Below, one piece after another: positions 21,703 through 34,005 of a stretch of DNA of 64,000 nucleotides. Each line of letters starts with the position of its first letter. The stretch's first letter is position 1. The notes under the pieces are model-generated. The model searched no databases. It saw nothing but the letters and a program-made list of their open reading frames with translations, and was not told where the DNA came from. Where the stretch lies: NCBI GenBank assembly GCA_963576785.1, contig OY756144.1:2232001-2296000 (forward strand). Direction: 5' to 3'. The stretch comes from Chlorophyllum brunneum (taxonomy: Eukaryota; Basidiomycota; Agaricomycetes; Agaricales; Agaricaceae). Both the position numbers and the translations under genes were made by a program.

Positions 21703-23803
21703 ATGGATAGAATCGAATCGTTAGGGAACACGTTGTCCCAGTTGACGCTTTATGATATCAAGAGCATGTATAACCAGGTGAGTTTGTGATTGGTTCTAGT
21801 GTTTGGGATTTGTGTGAGTTACTCATTGGATGATGGTTGATTGTGGTCGTTGGTGGATTTGTGGTTTGTTGAATTTTTTTTATGTGTGTTGGGATGGGTG
21901 GTGAATAGGCGAAGAATGTGGTATTGAATATTAGTGAGACGGAGGCAAAGGTTAGGGAGGCGACGAATGACGAACCTTGGTATGTCTTTGTTAAGGATTT
22001 GAGGAGTATTAGGGGGTGGCTGACGATTTTATGTGTGTAGGGGCGCGAGTTCGACGTTGATGCAAGAAATTGCTCAAGGGTGCGTAAATAGCATGTCTAC
22101 TGCCGACTCGAACTCAGTCTGATAATCTTGCATAGGACATTCAATTTGTGAGTGTATCAACACTGATTCAAAGGACCATCAAGTAGAACGTATTTTCGTA
22201 ACAGCCAACAATTCAATGAAATTATGCCATGCATCTACGGTCGGTTTATGGAGAAAGAAGCGAGGCAATGGCGTCAGATATACAAGGTATGTATTATTCC
22301 ATTTCTCCGGGTACCCGGTGCTGAGTATTCTTCAGGCTCTACAGCTGCTCGAATATCTGATCAAACATGGTTCGGAACGTGTGGTTGACGATGCAAGATC
22401 GCATATATCCACACTCAAGATGTTGCGCAGTTTCCATTATATTGATGAGAAAGGGAAGGATGAGGGTATCAACGGTACGTCTTCCTATTGGCTGGACCAA
22501 TCAGCCTGTTGTAATAACGCAGTCCCTAATGGTTGTATTATTTACAGTCCGTAACCGCGCGAAAGAACTTGTCGAGCTCCTCTCGGATGTTGAAAAAATA
22601 CGTACAGAGAGACGAAAAGCGAAAACCAATAAGAGCAAGTACGTTGGTGTAGGAAATGATGGTGGGTATGGGTCTAGTGGGTTATCGTTCGGTGCTGGAG
22701 GGAGTAGGTATGGTGGCTTTGGGAGTGATTCGTTGGGTGGTGGTGGGGGAGGGAGTTGGGGAAATGGTGGTGGGTCACGTCTTTTGACACCGTTATGCTT
22801 GACGTTGATTGATTGTTGTTTCTAGATTATTATGGCAGTGGAGGTGGAGGAAGTACATCGCGTGTAGGGGGGTTCTCGGATTCGAGTAGTGGAAGAAGGC
22901 AGTATGAAGAGTATAATGCTGGTGATGATGAGGAGATTCCTTCTGGTAGGCCGAGTGTGAATAGGTCTTCGTCGAATACGGCTAGACCGACGACGAGAAA
23001 GGCTTCTTTGCCTACTCCTGCTGCAGCGCCAGCTCCGGTAGCGAATTTGTTGGACTTTGATGATGATGCGCCGCCTTCTGCGGCTACACCTGCTTTTGCG
23101 ACGAATAAAGAGTTACCGAAACCTGTTGGATTGGATGGTGCGTTTTACCCATCCTCTTAGGTCGTTCAATTTTAATTATTATTATTATTGTTTAGATGAT
23201 GATTTCGCCGATTTTCAAGCCGCACCTGTTCAAACTACTGCTACTACAACTGCACCTGCACCAGTACCAGCGTCTGCTGTGGGACAAGAGGGAGCGAAGC
23301 CGAACCTGATGCAGCTGTTGAATGCTACACCAATGTCGCCTACCCAGAATGTGACGCAGCAGCCGCAACAACAACAGGCCGGTGCTTTTGGCGGTATGCA
23401 TAGACCTGCTGCATCCATGGGTGGTGCATCTATGCAACAAGGAACGATGTTCGGTGGCGGTGGTGGGGCCATGAGGCCTTCACATATCGGTGGTGTCTCA
23501 ATGAGTGGTGGGAGTTCAATGGTTCCTACGCCTATGCGTTCTCCAGTTGGACAACAGGCGAAACCTGGCGGTACTGCCAAGGGGGGCGGATTTGATGATT
23601 TGTGGAACTTGTCGTTGGCATCGTCCGGGAAGGCAGTGTCTTCTCCCGGTGGCGGGAATGAGCAGGGGAAGAGTATGAAGGATTTGCAGAAGGAGAAGGC
23701 TACGGCTGGGCTGTGGGGCGGAGGAGCGCGGCCGAATCCTGGGGGGATGGGCGGGGCAGGGCTTGGGAACATTGGGAGCGGAGGGGATGACTTACTGTTG
23801 TGA
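21703..23803 (+). CDS. ENTH-domain epsin, Ent3-like
   Basis: Model join(21703..21777, 21909..21979, 22041..22079, 22136..22147, 22205..22286, 22336..22474, 22548..22769, 22826..23137, 23196..23803), nine exons including a 12-nt micro-exon, 519 aa. The ENTH domain covers residues about 15-150: YDIKSMYNQAKNVVLNISETE, TNDEPWGASSTLMQEIA, FNEIMPCIYGRFMEKEAR, and QLLEYLIKHGSERVVDDA. Behind it come a Gly/Ser-rich linker, a second segment with LLDFDDD, and DDDFADFQAA. The last is an acidic-Phe motif that binds the ear of gamma-adaptin and GGA, pointing to Ent3-type function in Golgi-endosome clathrin traffic rather than plasma-membrane endocytosis. A Gln/Met/Gly-rich tail contains FDDLWNLSL. A 105-bp tandem duplication covers its stop codon. 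Confidence 0.92.
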
Positions 23804-24005
23804 CTGGGTGTATGAAATATGTGGTTCTTTTGTTTGTTGCCAGGTGCAGGCTTCTAGCTATGAAGACTGGCGTGACCTGTTCAGAGGCGATCGGCTGTGT
23901 GGAGGGGATGACTTACTGTTGTGACTGGGTGTATGAAATATGTGGTTCTTTTGTTTGTTGCCAGGTGCAGGCTTCTCGCTATGAAGACTGGCGTGACCTG
24001 TTCAG
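23780..24005 (+). repeat. Tandem duplication of 105 bp across the epsin stop codon
   Basis: 23780-23884 and 23901-24005 are identical except for one base (TAGC versus TCGC) and are separated by 16 bp. The first copy includes the last codons and stop of the epsin gene; the second lies in the 3' flank. The near identity shows a very recent event. Confidence 0.9.
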
Positions 24006-24590
24006 TATATATGTCGTCCCTACACATCTTGTCTCACTTCTTTCTCTCTCTCTCTTACTGTACAGAGTAGCATGCCGTCATCCGACTCGGGTATCGGGAG
24101 AAAGCTGCTGGCGCGGGTGTCGCTGGGCGCGCTCAGGGGCAGCGAGCGCGTGGAGGAGGAGGACACGAAACGGCTGAGTGCGCTTGAGAGCTACCGCCTG
24201 GTGTCTGCGATTGGGCAGGGCGAGGAGGGCGAGGGCTGGGAGGTGGAGGTCACTCGGGCGTTGATAGTGTCGAGCCTGCATCCAAATAAGGAAGGAGGAT
24301 CAGCACGCGCCAGCAACGTGTGTTTCTCTTCTCTCCCTTTCTTTTCTCTCTCATCTCTCCCCCTTCTACAGCAAAGCCCTTCTACGCGACGCGCGATACA
24401 AGACGCGCCGAGCCACCATTCTTCTCGTCTGTCCCCCTCTTCTTCGCTTCACATCCACAGTCTGATTAGAATATTCCATTCCACAGATCTACCCAACACA
24501 CACACTATTACCACATCCACTCCTGCCAAAATTCCGCAATCACGCAGGCCCCCGCTTGCCTCCGTTCACAACACTATAGGCTCTGCCTCT
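24006..24590. other. Leader region of the Ser/Pro-rich membrane protein gene
   Basis: 585 bp. The frame of the next gene stays open here back to 24072, but the composition changes to CT-rich leader-like sequence (about 24320-24560), so I place the start at ATG 24591. Translation from 24072 would add 173 residues of low complexity without recognised features. Confidence 0.4.
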
Positions 24591-26010
24591 ATGCCCGACC
24601 CCCAAAATAATGGCACAGATAAAGTCACCCCACCATCACCCGCCGCTAAAGCCCCTCTGCCAGCAAACTCACACGCCCATGACCCGGACACGAGCAAGAC
24701 CAGACCTATAATCACTCCTTCATCCCTCTCGCGCAGGACAGCAGCCACCACCAGATCTTTTTCGTCTCTTCCACCTCCTAAGATCACTACGGACCAGTCT
24801 GGATCAACATCACCTTCGCTTCTGGCCCCACCACCCACTTTGGCTGTAATTGCTCCTACACCTGATCCGTCCCCCGTGACGCCCGGCGGTTCAAAGAGGG
24901 TTCATCATAAATCGGTGCCAGAGACTCCATCGAGTGTCCTGAGGAATCCTGGGCTTGAGGCGCCCCAGGTCCAGAAGAGTTGGTCGAGTGGATCCACCGG
25001 CAAGAGGAAAGCTGAAGAGGTTGAGGGTGAGCAGGGGACTACGACTCCGCCAAGGGAACAGAGGGCTACATTTGCTCCTGAACCAAGGAGTAGGTCTTTC
25101 CCCAACTCAAGTGGACGAGACCCATGCTGATGACCTTGTTAGCCCATCGTGCTTCTGCTGCGTCAACTGCACCATCGTCGTATCGTAGGAAAAGGGCCAG
25201 GCTGTCCTTACCCTCCGATGGTTCCAACACACCCTCAAGATCTGGCTCGGTCACTGGCATGGGTTCCGTCGCAGAATCCCCCAATGCTAAGAATACGGGT
25301 TCTTGGTCCAGCAAGAGGAGCGCCAGAGCGTCTGTTCCTCCAGATAGTCCCCGTCGTGCACCCTCTGCATCAACACAATCACACACACGAAACAATTCGT
25401 ACTCTCATTCATATCAAGGGCACGCGCATGCATCCAGTTCTACCCAAAATATAAGTAGTAGTCGCGGACCATATACAAACCATCCAGCACCCTCCCGCCG
25501 AAGTCTCTCCCAAGCATCTATACCCATCTCCGCTCTGATCTCACCACACGCTCCCTCCATTGCACATTCTGGTACATTTCACATGCGCGACCCGAGGAAA
25601 CCAGCGCCGGTACAGACTACACCTTGGTCACTTTCATTTCCGGCCAGAGTGGAGAGAGGAGTGAGTAGATGGGAATGGAGAGGGTGGGTTGAGAGAGGTG
25701 GAAGTCCGTTGCATGCTTGGATATTTTTTGTTGGGTTTGCTGTGTTCCCGATTTGGTGGGTCGCGAGTTTTGTGGGCGTACCCAGGACGAGGAGGTTGGC
25801 TGCAGGAGATGGCGTGGAAAAGGGCGTTGTGTTGGATGATCCGCAGGTTGAATTTGGTTAGTGGCTTGGATTTTCGTTAGTTTTCGTAATGCTGATGTGT
25901 GCTATTTTTTAGATGCTAGATCGTGGAGGACACGATGTCGAGTTATGGCCGGTATTTCTTTTGTCACGTATGTCCCGTTTATTGTCCTCGTTATCGTCTT
26001 TGCACGATGA
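24591..26010 (+). CDS. Ser/Pro-rich protein with two C-terminal membrane segments
   Basis: Model join(24591..25089, 25143..25856, 25913..26010), introns of 53 and 56 nt, 436 aa. The first 330 residues are low complexity, rich in Ser, Pro, Thr and Arg, and probably disordered and phosphorylated (for example SVPETPSSVLRNPG, PSRRSLSQAS). The folded end holds TTPWSLSFPARVE, then a hydrophobic hairpin half (HAWIFFVGFAVFPIWWVASF), then ARSWRTRCRVMAGIS and a second hydrophobic segment (FVTYVPFIVLVIVFA). Proteins with this end are conserved across Agaricomycetes without known function. The hairpin suggests anchoring in an internal membrane with the disordered part in the cytosol. No enzyme motif is visible. 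Confidence 0.8.
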
Positions 26011-27167
26011 CGATGGCGGTGGTGCGTGATCAACCCATTCTCGGCGACGCTGTTACCCAGGACGACGCACGACGATTGCGACGACAATATTCTTATCGAT
26101 AACTCTATCGTTCCCATTCCGTCATGACAACTTCCTCCATGACCCTTATCGTACTCAAACTCATATTCCTACACCATCCTCGTTTGGCACTCGACTTTCC
26201 TGCCGTATCGCAAAACCCAAGATTCCGATCCCCACTTCCGTTGAATATTGACTGTGTCGTGTTCATATTGCATTCCGACAAAGAGGAAAGAAAGAAAGGC
26301 TGTTTTTGTTTCTTGTTCATTTTTTCAGAATACTCTACCACACTCTTTACAAACACTCATTTTCACCCCCATCCTCAATTTTCCCCTATTCCTCATCATA
26401 TCCGAAATCCGCCATCCCCAACTTCATACATACCGCGTCCGCTTCCTCGTTTTCTCGAGACTGGTTTCTTGTATTTTTTTTTTCTCCTGACTTCTCACTG
26501 TTCCCCTTTCTTCTCTCTCTCTTGTACCGAGCGGGAATAAGGGGGAGTTAAGCGTTGTGAGTGGTTGGGTTGCTGTGGTACTATATATGTGTCTGGTTTG
26601 TGTTGTCTATATTGAGTCCCCTTGGTATGCTATTTCAATATGGTCCCCCCTTTTCTTTATTCCGTGAATATACGCTCGTTCCATGCTAAGAGTTGTTGGC
26701 GTGGTGATTGATAGATGTGGACAATGCTATTTTCTAGCATCATGTCTCATTCTGCGATGGCGAATTCCAGGTCTTTTGTATAAGCCCTATTCTGACAGTA
26801 CCCTACACGCTAGCTAACTAGGGAATATCGGGTTGTCGAGTACGGTGGAAAGAGACTACTGTTGACTCGGTTCTTCAAGAACAAGCAACCCACGTATCAA
26901 CCTTCCTTCTCCCAGTAGAACTTCGTCTGAGACTATCCGGGAAGGCACGGAAATGCCTCGGTTTGCGTTGGTCGTGTGAGGTGTTGCTGCAGTTCGTTAC
27001 AAGACCATTGTGGACTTGAGTTGCAACGATAGAAACGCAACCCGCGTCGAATGACGGTGACGAAAAAAGAAATAAACTTATAAACTGTGTGAATGCACTG
27101 TGTATACAATGAAAAGGAAATACTTACTCTTCGAGTATAAATCCCTACCAATGTGTAGTCGATTTCA
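26011..27167. other. 1.16-kb intergenic region between convergent genes
   Basis: 3' flanks of the membrane protein gene (plus) and of RPC9 (minus). Pyrimidine-rich sequence around 26290-26530 opens several overlapping frames rich in Phe, Pro, Ser and His that lack coding character. No gene is supported. Confidence 0.5.
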
Positions 27168-28019
27168 TCATTCATCTTCAACATCTAAATCACCTTCGAT
27201 ACCTGTGCCTTCACCATGGTCAACAAACTCAATATCATCAATGATTGCATCGGCGTCGACGTCTTCCCAACCCGTTGTACCCACTGCGCTGGAGGAGGGA
27301 TCATGGAGAAGTGAAGTGGCGGTTGATGTGAATGTTAGTTCTTCGGCGGCGGCGGTGGTGGTGGTGGTAGTGGTGCCGTTGATGAGAGGTGTGGAAAGAG
27401 ATGATTTGACGGTTTCGAGAATGACATCCATGGAATCACCCAATCTATCTTCTAATTCCTCTATGACCTTGATAAAAAGGACAGGTCATAATGAGCAAAA
27501 AAGAGAGAGTAGTGGATAAGAGTGAGAAGGAGAAAAACGTACGACATAGAGTTCTACAGGAATTGTAGGAGCCAAGTTCACGATTTGAAGTTTTTCTGCT
27601 TTGGTCAAGTCGTAAGGTGCGAGGTTTTTTACGAGTTGAGAGATTCCATTGGGTGATTGAGAATTCGTAGGAAGGTAATCGGCGGAAAGATATTGTATTG
27701 CCTATCCAACGATAATATTCATTAGTACAAATATGTCTAGATTGTTTTACAAAAAAACACAAACTTCGACTTGAATAGTGCGTAGGTTTTCACTGATATC
27801 TGGGAGAGGATTTGTATGATGGTATGAATGCCCGGCTGCTTCTTCTTCTTTTTTGACACGGATGGCTGCTTTTGAACGTTCGAGATGAGAGTTTTCGAGT
27901 TCTTTGAGGAGGGTGAGGACTTCGTAGTTTGATAAGAGACATGAGCGGGAGTTTAGGATCTAGAAGTAAAGTGTTTGTTCTTTCTTTTGAGGTGAGTTTT
28001 GGGATTGACTGACCTCCAT
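27168..28019 (-). CDS. RPC17: RNA polymerase III subunit Rpc9 (Rpc17, CGRP-RCP family)
   Basis: Model complement(27168..27467, 27543..27701, 27765..27959, 28014..28019), four exons, 219 aa. The first coding exon is only six bases (Met-Glu). The spliced protein begins MEILNSRSCLLSNYEVLTLL and continues ENLRTIQVEAIQYLSADYLP, then GISQLVKNLAPYDLTKAEKL, IVNLAPTIPVELYVVIEELE and DRLGDSMDVILETV. This is the Rpb4/Rpc9 domain that with Rpc8 forms the stalk of Pol III and contacts TFIIIB for initiation at tRNA and 5S genes. The C terminus carries a Thr run (encoded by a trinucleotide repeat at about 27345-27375) and an acidic tail ending DLDVEDE. These extensions make it longer than the yeast protein (161 aa). 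Confidence 0.92.
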
Positions 28020-28789
28020 TGGGATTTTTAGATAACGGAAACGACAAAAAGAGCGTTAACGAGCTTTGGTTTGTGAGATATTGATGGCATCGAACATCTG
28101 ATCAATATAGTGGCCAATGCCCACGGTGTCGAAACAACCAACATACTTGGCAAAAAGCGATAACGGAACTGCACTCTGGCAACTATTCAAACATGGCGAA
28201 GCTAACCCGATACCCACTCTGGTGGCAACTGGAATTCTATTTCCCGAATGTCTGGTTCCTTTCACCAGGTGTTCAGTGTTGCTTCTTCTAGCTTTCGTTT
28301 CAATACCAGAAGCTGGCTAGCTACGTCATACACAGACTCAACCCGTTCAGGTTCTCAAGAAACTGGCAATATCACGACAAACCTCTAGAAATTGCTCATG
28401 GAATCCAGCCGTCCCTGATTCTTTCTGCCTTCCGTCTTTCCCCCTTGTGCACTAGGAGAACTATTGTTTTGGCCAAATGGAGACCTTAACCTTAGAAGAC
28501 TTGCCCTTCCTTAGAACGCCATGCACTAAAAAAAACTCAGGACGCTAGGCCGAGTGAAGGGTTTCGTAACTCAATCCAGGCGGAACCTTGGCAATCGGGG
28601 TGGCGGTCGTCAAAACCACCCCGTAATGACTTAAGAACTCTCGCGTGCTCGAGTATAAGAGTCAGGGATCAAAAACGCGACACCAATTTCCGGCACTCTA
28701 CCCTTGCTACTTCACTCACTTTCTTATACCTCTCTTTAGAGGCCCCAGGGAAAAGGCTCTGGCTGGATGGCCCTGTTTCGCGTCTTGTT
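28020..28789. other. Intergenic region upstream of RPC9
   Basis: 770 bp between RPC9 (minus) and the remnant at 28790 (plus). No gene is seen, and short frames here have no recognisable sequence. Confidence 0.4.
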
Positions 28790-29221
28790 ATGAATTCAAA
28801 ACCGGAAGTATCAACTTTTGGCGTGCTTTTTATTACGATTGGCCCCTCTTCTGTGTGAGTTCTCGATTATCTAGACGTCATTGAGGTGGAATATTGAGGG
28901 TGGTGTGTTGCAGGATCTATGGCATTTACTGTAATCAGGCTTTTTTCTATTTTCGTCGGTATCAGAAGGATAGTCGGATTGTGAGGACCGCGGTAAGCTT
29001 ATTGTGATGGATTGTCAGCTGGGCGTGAAATGAATAACGACGTCTACATGGATAGGTTGTTACTGTGTGGTACGTCGTCGCATCTTATATTCGTTGTAAC
29101 CGTTAATGAGCCGTACGCCGGCTTATTGGAGACTTTGAATATTGTGTTTTCAATGCATGGATTCATGTACTTTGTCATCCAAAGAAGAGGACAAGATAAC
29201 TTTTATCCTCGGCCATGGTAA
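28790..29221 (+). pseudogene. Remnant of a DUF6534-type multi-pass membrane protein gene
   Basis: ATG 28790 opens MNSKPEVSTFGVLFITIGPS. A clean intron (28855-28913) leads to IYGIYCNQAFFYFRRYQKDS and RIVRTA, with a donor at 28993. This is the usual opening of the Agaricomycete DUF6534 family, in which a first membrane segment is followed by a QxxxYFxxYxxDS pattern. Beyond that point the frame meets stops. Pieces such as VNEPYAGLLETLN and MHGFMYFVIQ (29100-29190) still resemble later family segments but cannot be spliced into one frame. I read it as a decayed gene; an unusual exon structure is possible. Confidence 0.4.
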
Positions 29222-31022
29222 GTAGGATCATGTGACTTGTGTGGATACTCGGCTGATGTTGAGAGGAAAGGTCAATAGTAGTAAGTCGATGGAACACACA
29301 CTTGGGACGAATCTGACGCATTGCCACAGATACTGTCGAGTACAAGCGTACGACCCACTATGTTCTGGTTGCACCCGGATTTGGTACTAATCGGTTACTA
29401 CCGTGTAGTCCATCATTGGAGCAATCATGCAGTTGTATGATACCAACTCCGGTCCTCGACCTTCTGGACATATTGACCGTGATAATAATGATGATTCTTT
29501 ACTTGGCGTGTATGGATAAGTAAGTAAACACCCCAACAAAATGGAGGATTTTAACTTGATCAGGCATATCTATTAGTGGGTGGCGGTCGTATATCCCTAG
29601 CGGCGACCACTGTAAATCATTCCCTTCTCCCCCAGTCAAGTCTTCTTAGACTGAGTATAGATATCACTGTCTCTGAGTTCTTGTGGTGGGTTCCTTCGAA
29701 GGGTCTAACTGCGTTAGTAACACTGATATTGTTGATATTTTTAGCCCTGGGTCAAGGTATGTTCCTTGTGACTAGAACTGTCGCCTGTGTCACTGAATAG
29801 CGTACTAGTCCTGGCTATTCTTGAGTACGTTTTCTTCTGTGTTTTCTTGGCAATAAAGCGATATTGTTGATCTGCTTGGGGAAAGCGTAGGTCCTGTTAA
29901 ACCGTCCCGTAAAGACTTTACTGTGAACATGTCTTCAGACTTGGCGATGAATCACGCTCATCACGGTGCAGATCATAAGCTTTTCACAACACTATCAATT
30001 CTTAGGAAGGCAAAGTCAGACCATGACAGTATCCAGGAAAGTCGGGGCCACTCACCGGTTGTGACCTGACTTGCGAATATGGAGATAGTAGCAGAGAGCG
30101 ATTGCAGTGCGCAACGCGACAGGTAATTTTTATGACCATTAATTACAGTGTCCTCTGCGGGTAAGCGTCAACCATCATGCTTCTGAAGAATCATCGCTGA
30201 GGGTTTTCAAAGTTCACTCGCACTAGCTGCGTTTATTGCATTCTTGACGGTACCGGGCACGGTGTATCGTTGATGTGCTTCCTGCTGCTGGGAAAAGGTG
30301 CACCGATCTTCATGGTGTACGACCGAAATTTGAGCTATCTTTCAGCCTACATGAATATATTGCTTGCAGGGTGATTTGTGAACGCCCAAACTGACATCAA
30401 CCTGAACCTCTCATTAGCTTGAATCCTCGCTCTCTCACGAGACACAAACTGCCATCTCGTGTGTTTTTCTCCGTGGATACGTGGTCCAGGACGCCACATC
30501 CGGAGAACGGTCGTGCAGTATCAGCGTGGGTAAAGCAGACCGCCTCTCCCATTATAGGACGCTATAGTTTCATACGGCAGCAGCAAACAATCACCCGTTC
30601 AGAGTTGGATATTCCTCAATTAGGGAAATCGGTGTAAAGTTTAACTCCTGATCTTGTATATTATCATGCGACAGAGCAAGCCTTGTGAAGGGTGACGTAT
30701 AGCGCGTGAGTAGAGCTGCAGGAGCAGTGTATTGATGGACAAAATATTTGAGGACATCACAAAGCACAGCAGGGTGGTGTTGAAGAAGCCTGGCAGGTGA
30801 CCCCGAGGCTCGAGACTAAGGGAGGAAAACTGGTAGTAGGTTACATAAGCGATCTTGCAACCAAACAAAGGGTCAAACAAAGACAGTGCTCGCAAAGAAC
30901 CTTCATACTCACCCAGTATACAACCGTACCATATCGCAGGTATGTCCTCGCTGTTGATCACAGAGACGAGCTATGATGACCGTGGCATTGTGCCCTATAG
31001 ATTACCACCGAATTTAAAAGCA
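29222..31022. other. 1.8-kb region without a supportable gene
   Basis: Contains frames such as 29576-29800 with hydrophobic stretches, possibly further debris of the membrane protein gene to the left. The last 80 bp before 31023 stay open in the Not2 frame back to an ATG at 30942. No other gene is recognised. Confidence 0.35.
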
Positions 31023-33396
31023 ATGAACAGACCAGGCAAGTATCCTCGATGATGTTCCTCTTACAAGTCCGCCATTCTCGACGCAGTGCTCATGGTCTCT
31101 CCTACGGCAGGTCAACCACAACAGCGACCTCCTAATCTCTCGAATAATCCAGCACTTGCAAGCCAATTCCGTTCACCGTTCCCCAATTATCCCCTGCCTC
31201 CGCGAAACGTTGGTGTTCTCCAGGGGGGCGGTTACGTTCCTACGCTTCAGCCAAGCAACCACAGAACACCGTCACAAGCGCCACAAGTGCAGCCCATGAC
31301 ACCACAACCGACACCGGGATTCATGCGGTCGGGGGGACAGGGCATCCATGCGTTCGGAGGAGCGCTTGGTCAACATCAGACAGCGAGCGCACTACAGCAA
31401 CAGATGCAGTCGCAGCAGAGTAACGGTATATAATCTCTTCTTCAGGTTATCTGCGCGTACGATCATTTTTGCGGCGCTTTTTCAGGAACCACGCAGTCTG
31501 TGACACCTAGCGATGCTGTCAACTTGGACCCGAATGATTTTCCCGCACTGGGATCCGCCCCGACGACAAATCCGACGGGAAGCAGTAACAGTGGCGGTAC
31601 AGGGAACGGAACGAGCTACGCAAGCCAGGCAGGGACAGGCGTGCAGCTAGGGGGCTCAGGGGGTGTTGGAGCGTCAGGATCGGGACCCATTGGTGGTACG
31701 GTGAATGCGAATCAACCACGAGACTTTACTCCAGATGATTTCCCCGCACTCAGAGGGCAGAGCCAGCCACAAAATCAGAATTCGTCGCAAAACCCTAATT
31801 CAGGCCAGGAGGGCCATTCGCATCCCCCAGGACTGAACGGTTTCCAACATTCGGATCACTCTCAGCAACAGCATCGACAGAATCTTCTGGGCGCACTAGG
31901 CGGCAATATACAACCTGGCACGCCGGGTATGCTCAATCTCACGGGTACTCAGACGAGAAATGTGCATCCTGGATTCCAACAGGGGCAAGGGGATGTAGAT
32001 AAGCAGCAACTGCAAAGGGTGGGTTCTATTACTCTATTCGTCTTTGAGATCTGAGTCCTGGTCGCCACCGTGTTTGACCTGGCGATGCTTAACTTTTGTC
32101 CCCTGCTAGAATAACTATGCTCTGAAGCTGAACCAATCCTCTCACGCGGCATGGAACTCCCCGAGCCCTAATCTTCCACCAACATCAGGAAATTCCAACA
32201 CAGTGCGTATTGGATCGTATCCTCATGTTTTTCGAATATGTCTGATCTCCATGTCAGAACGGGGCACATTCGCAGAGTATATCAACCCATCTAAACGCGC
32301 CGCCAGGTGTACCCTCCCCTTCAGGAGGACCGTTTCCGCCAACGCCAGGACTTGGAACGAATGGTGGTGCTGCAGCGCAATCGACACCTTTTCCATCAAA
32401 CGGTGCAACGCAAGGGGAACCGCACGTGAACGCACCTTCGCACCCTCCTTCCAATCCAAACACGTCAACAAACCAGAATACATCATCAATACAAAATAGC
32501 GCAACGTCACAACATCCTCATCCACAGACTCCTGCACAACAAATACTCATTAGTCCGGCAGACAGATGGGGACTTTTGGGGCTACTAGAAATGATCAAGA
32601 ATGCGACTTCGGACGTGGATGGGGGACTAAGTAGCATGGGGACTGACCTGGGTACCATGGGCTTGGACATGAATTATCCGGGGTGATGATCGATCTATTT
32701 GAGAGGTTCAGGAATCAGTGTTGACTTGTACCTTCTCCAGGAGTCTATATCCGACATTCATTACACCTTGGGCGGACCAGTCAGCGGCTCATTCTGTGGA
32801 ACCAGACTTCAACCTGCCCGCATGTTATCTAAGCGTACAAGCACCCCCTCCGGGGCCTGCAAAAGCAATGGCATTCAGCGATGAGACGCTTTTCTTCATG
32901 TTCTACTCGAGTCCGCGAGACGCACTACAGGAAGTGGCTGCTCAGGAGCTGTGAGTGTCCCTTTCGGTTCCAACCCTTTGCACTCCGACGACACGTGTTT
33001 ACCACGTCTTGCTCTTCTCATTCAATGTCTCGTTTCACTTACTCTCGCTTTTTCCTCAATAGATTCAACCGCAACTGGCGCTACCACAAGGAACTCCGAC
33101 TCTGGATCACGAAGGAAACTGGCACAACACCTTCCCAGAAAGTACAGGGTGGGGAGCAAGGGCAATACACCTTCTGGGACCCTGAGAACTGGTGCAAGGA
33201 GAGGAAAGAAATGACAGTTCTATACGCCGATCTGGAAGAGAAGAGCGTACCAGCATTCGCAAACGCACCGACTCTGGTTCCAGCAAATCAAGGCCAGAAT
33301 GCATCTCAGCAGCAACAGTCCGTACAAGGTCAGCTGAGCGCACAGGTGCAGGCAGCGCAACGAGGCTCATTCCAGATGGGAATGGCGAGTTTGTGA
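31023..33396 (+). CDS. NOT2: CCR4-NOT complex subunit Not2 (Cdc36)
   Basis: Model join(31023..31035, 31111..31425, 31486..32018, 32110..32202, 32258..32682, 32741..32950, 33063..33396), seven exons, 640 aa. The first intron is GC-AG (GCAAGT donor). A long Gln/Pro/Ser-rich N-terminal half contains the pair NLDPNDFPALGS and FTPDDFPALRG. The NOT2/3/5 box at the C terminus is unmistakable: LYPTFITPWAD, EPDFNLPACYLSVQAPPPGP, FSDETLFFMFYSSPRDALQE, NRNWRYHKELRLWITK and YTFWDPENWCKERKEM. Not2 pairs with Not3/5 through this box and docks on Not1, supporting deadenylation, mRNA decay and transcription control. A start at ATG 30942 in the same frame (27 more residues) is possible; I prefer MNRPG as the conserved opening. 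Confidence 0.93.
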
Positions 33397-34005
33397 AATG
33401 CCACGAGCGATATATCATTTTCTTTCATATTTTCTCTTTTTGTTCCTGTCGTTTGCGTGCGAGCATCAGTGTCTCTTCTTCTATTCGTCGTTCCCAGTCC
33501 GTGTAATGAACTGTGTAACTCTATACTTAATCCCCCTCATGTCCTGTGTTGACAGCTTGATTGCCATTTGTCGTATCTGCTGCTGGACGCAGACAGTGTT
33601 GTAGCATGACCGTTGGAGTCGATGGTCGGCTAAAACCAAGAGAAAAGCAGGTCTAGATCGCGAGCGAAAACAACGGGTGGACCCAACAGGACGGCGTGGA
33701 TGCCTGATAGCAACCAAACGGCGACGCTGCTGGGAGCTGCCTGAATCCAAATCTGCAGTGCCCATCGAGCGTGCTGTTTGGTTTCTGGCTGATGATCGTG
33801 GTCACTGCTGATTTGTCTTTCCCTTCTCCTTTACCTACATCCTCCTCCGCGCAGCATGGCCCTCATATCCGAAATAAAGAGGCTCGTCGTGAGCATTCTC
33901 AGCTTCCTTCGCCACTTCTTCTGGGTGAGGTTCGCAAAACGAAGGGGCCTACTACCACGGCCAGACGAGTCAGTATCTGGAGGCGCGACGACATCGAAGA
34001 AAACA
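33397..34005. other. Intergenic region between Not2 and the GGTase-I beta gene
   Basis: 609 bp. The frame of the next gene is open back to an ATG at 33856, which would add 50 residues with a hydrophobic, basic segment (LISEIKRLVVSILSFLRHFF). Known beta subunits begin near the later Met, so I treat this as leader sequence. Confidence 0.45.

Noticed and set aside
26124..26551. Overlapping plus-strand frames of 80-138 codons rich in Phe, Pro, Ser and His
   Set aside because: Three frames are open at once over a pyrimidine-rich tract, which is the mark of biased composition rather than coding.
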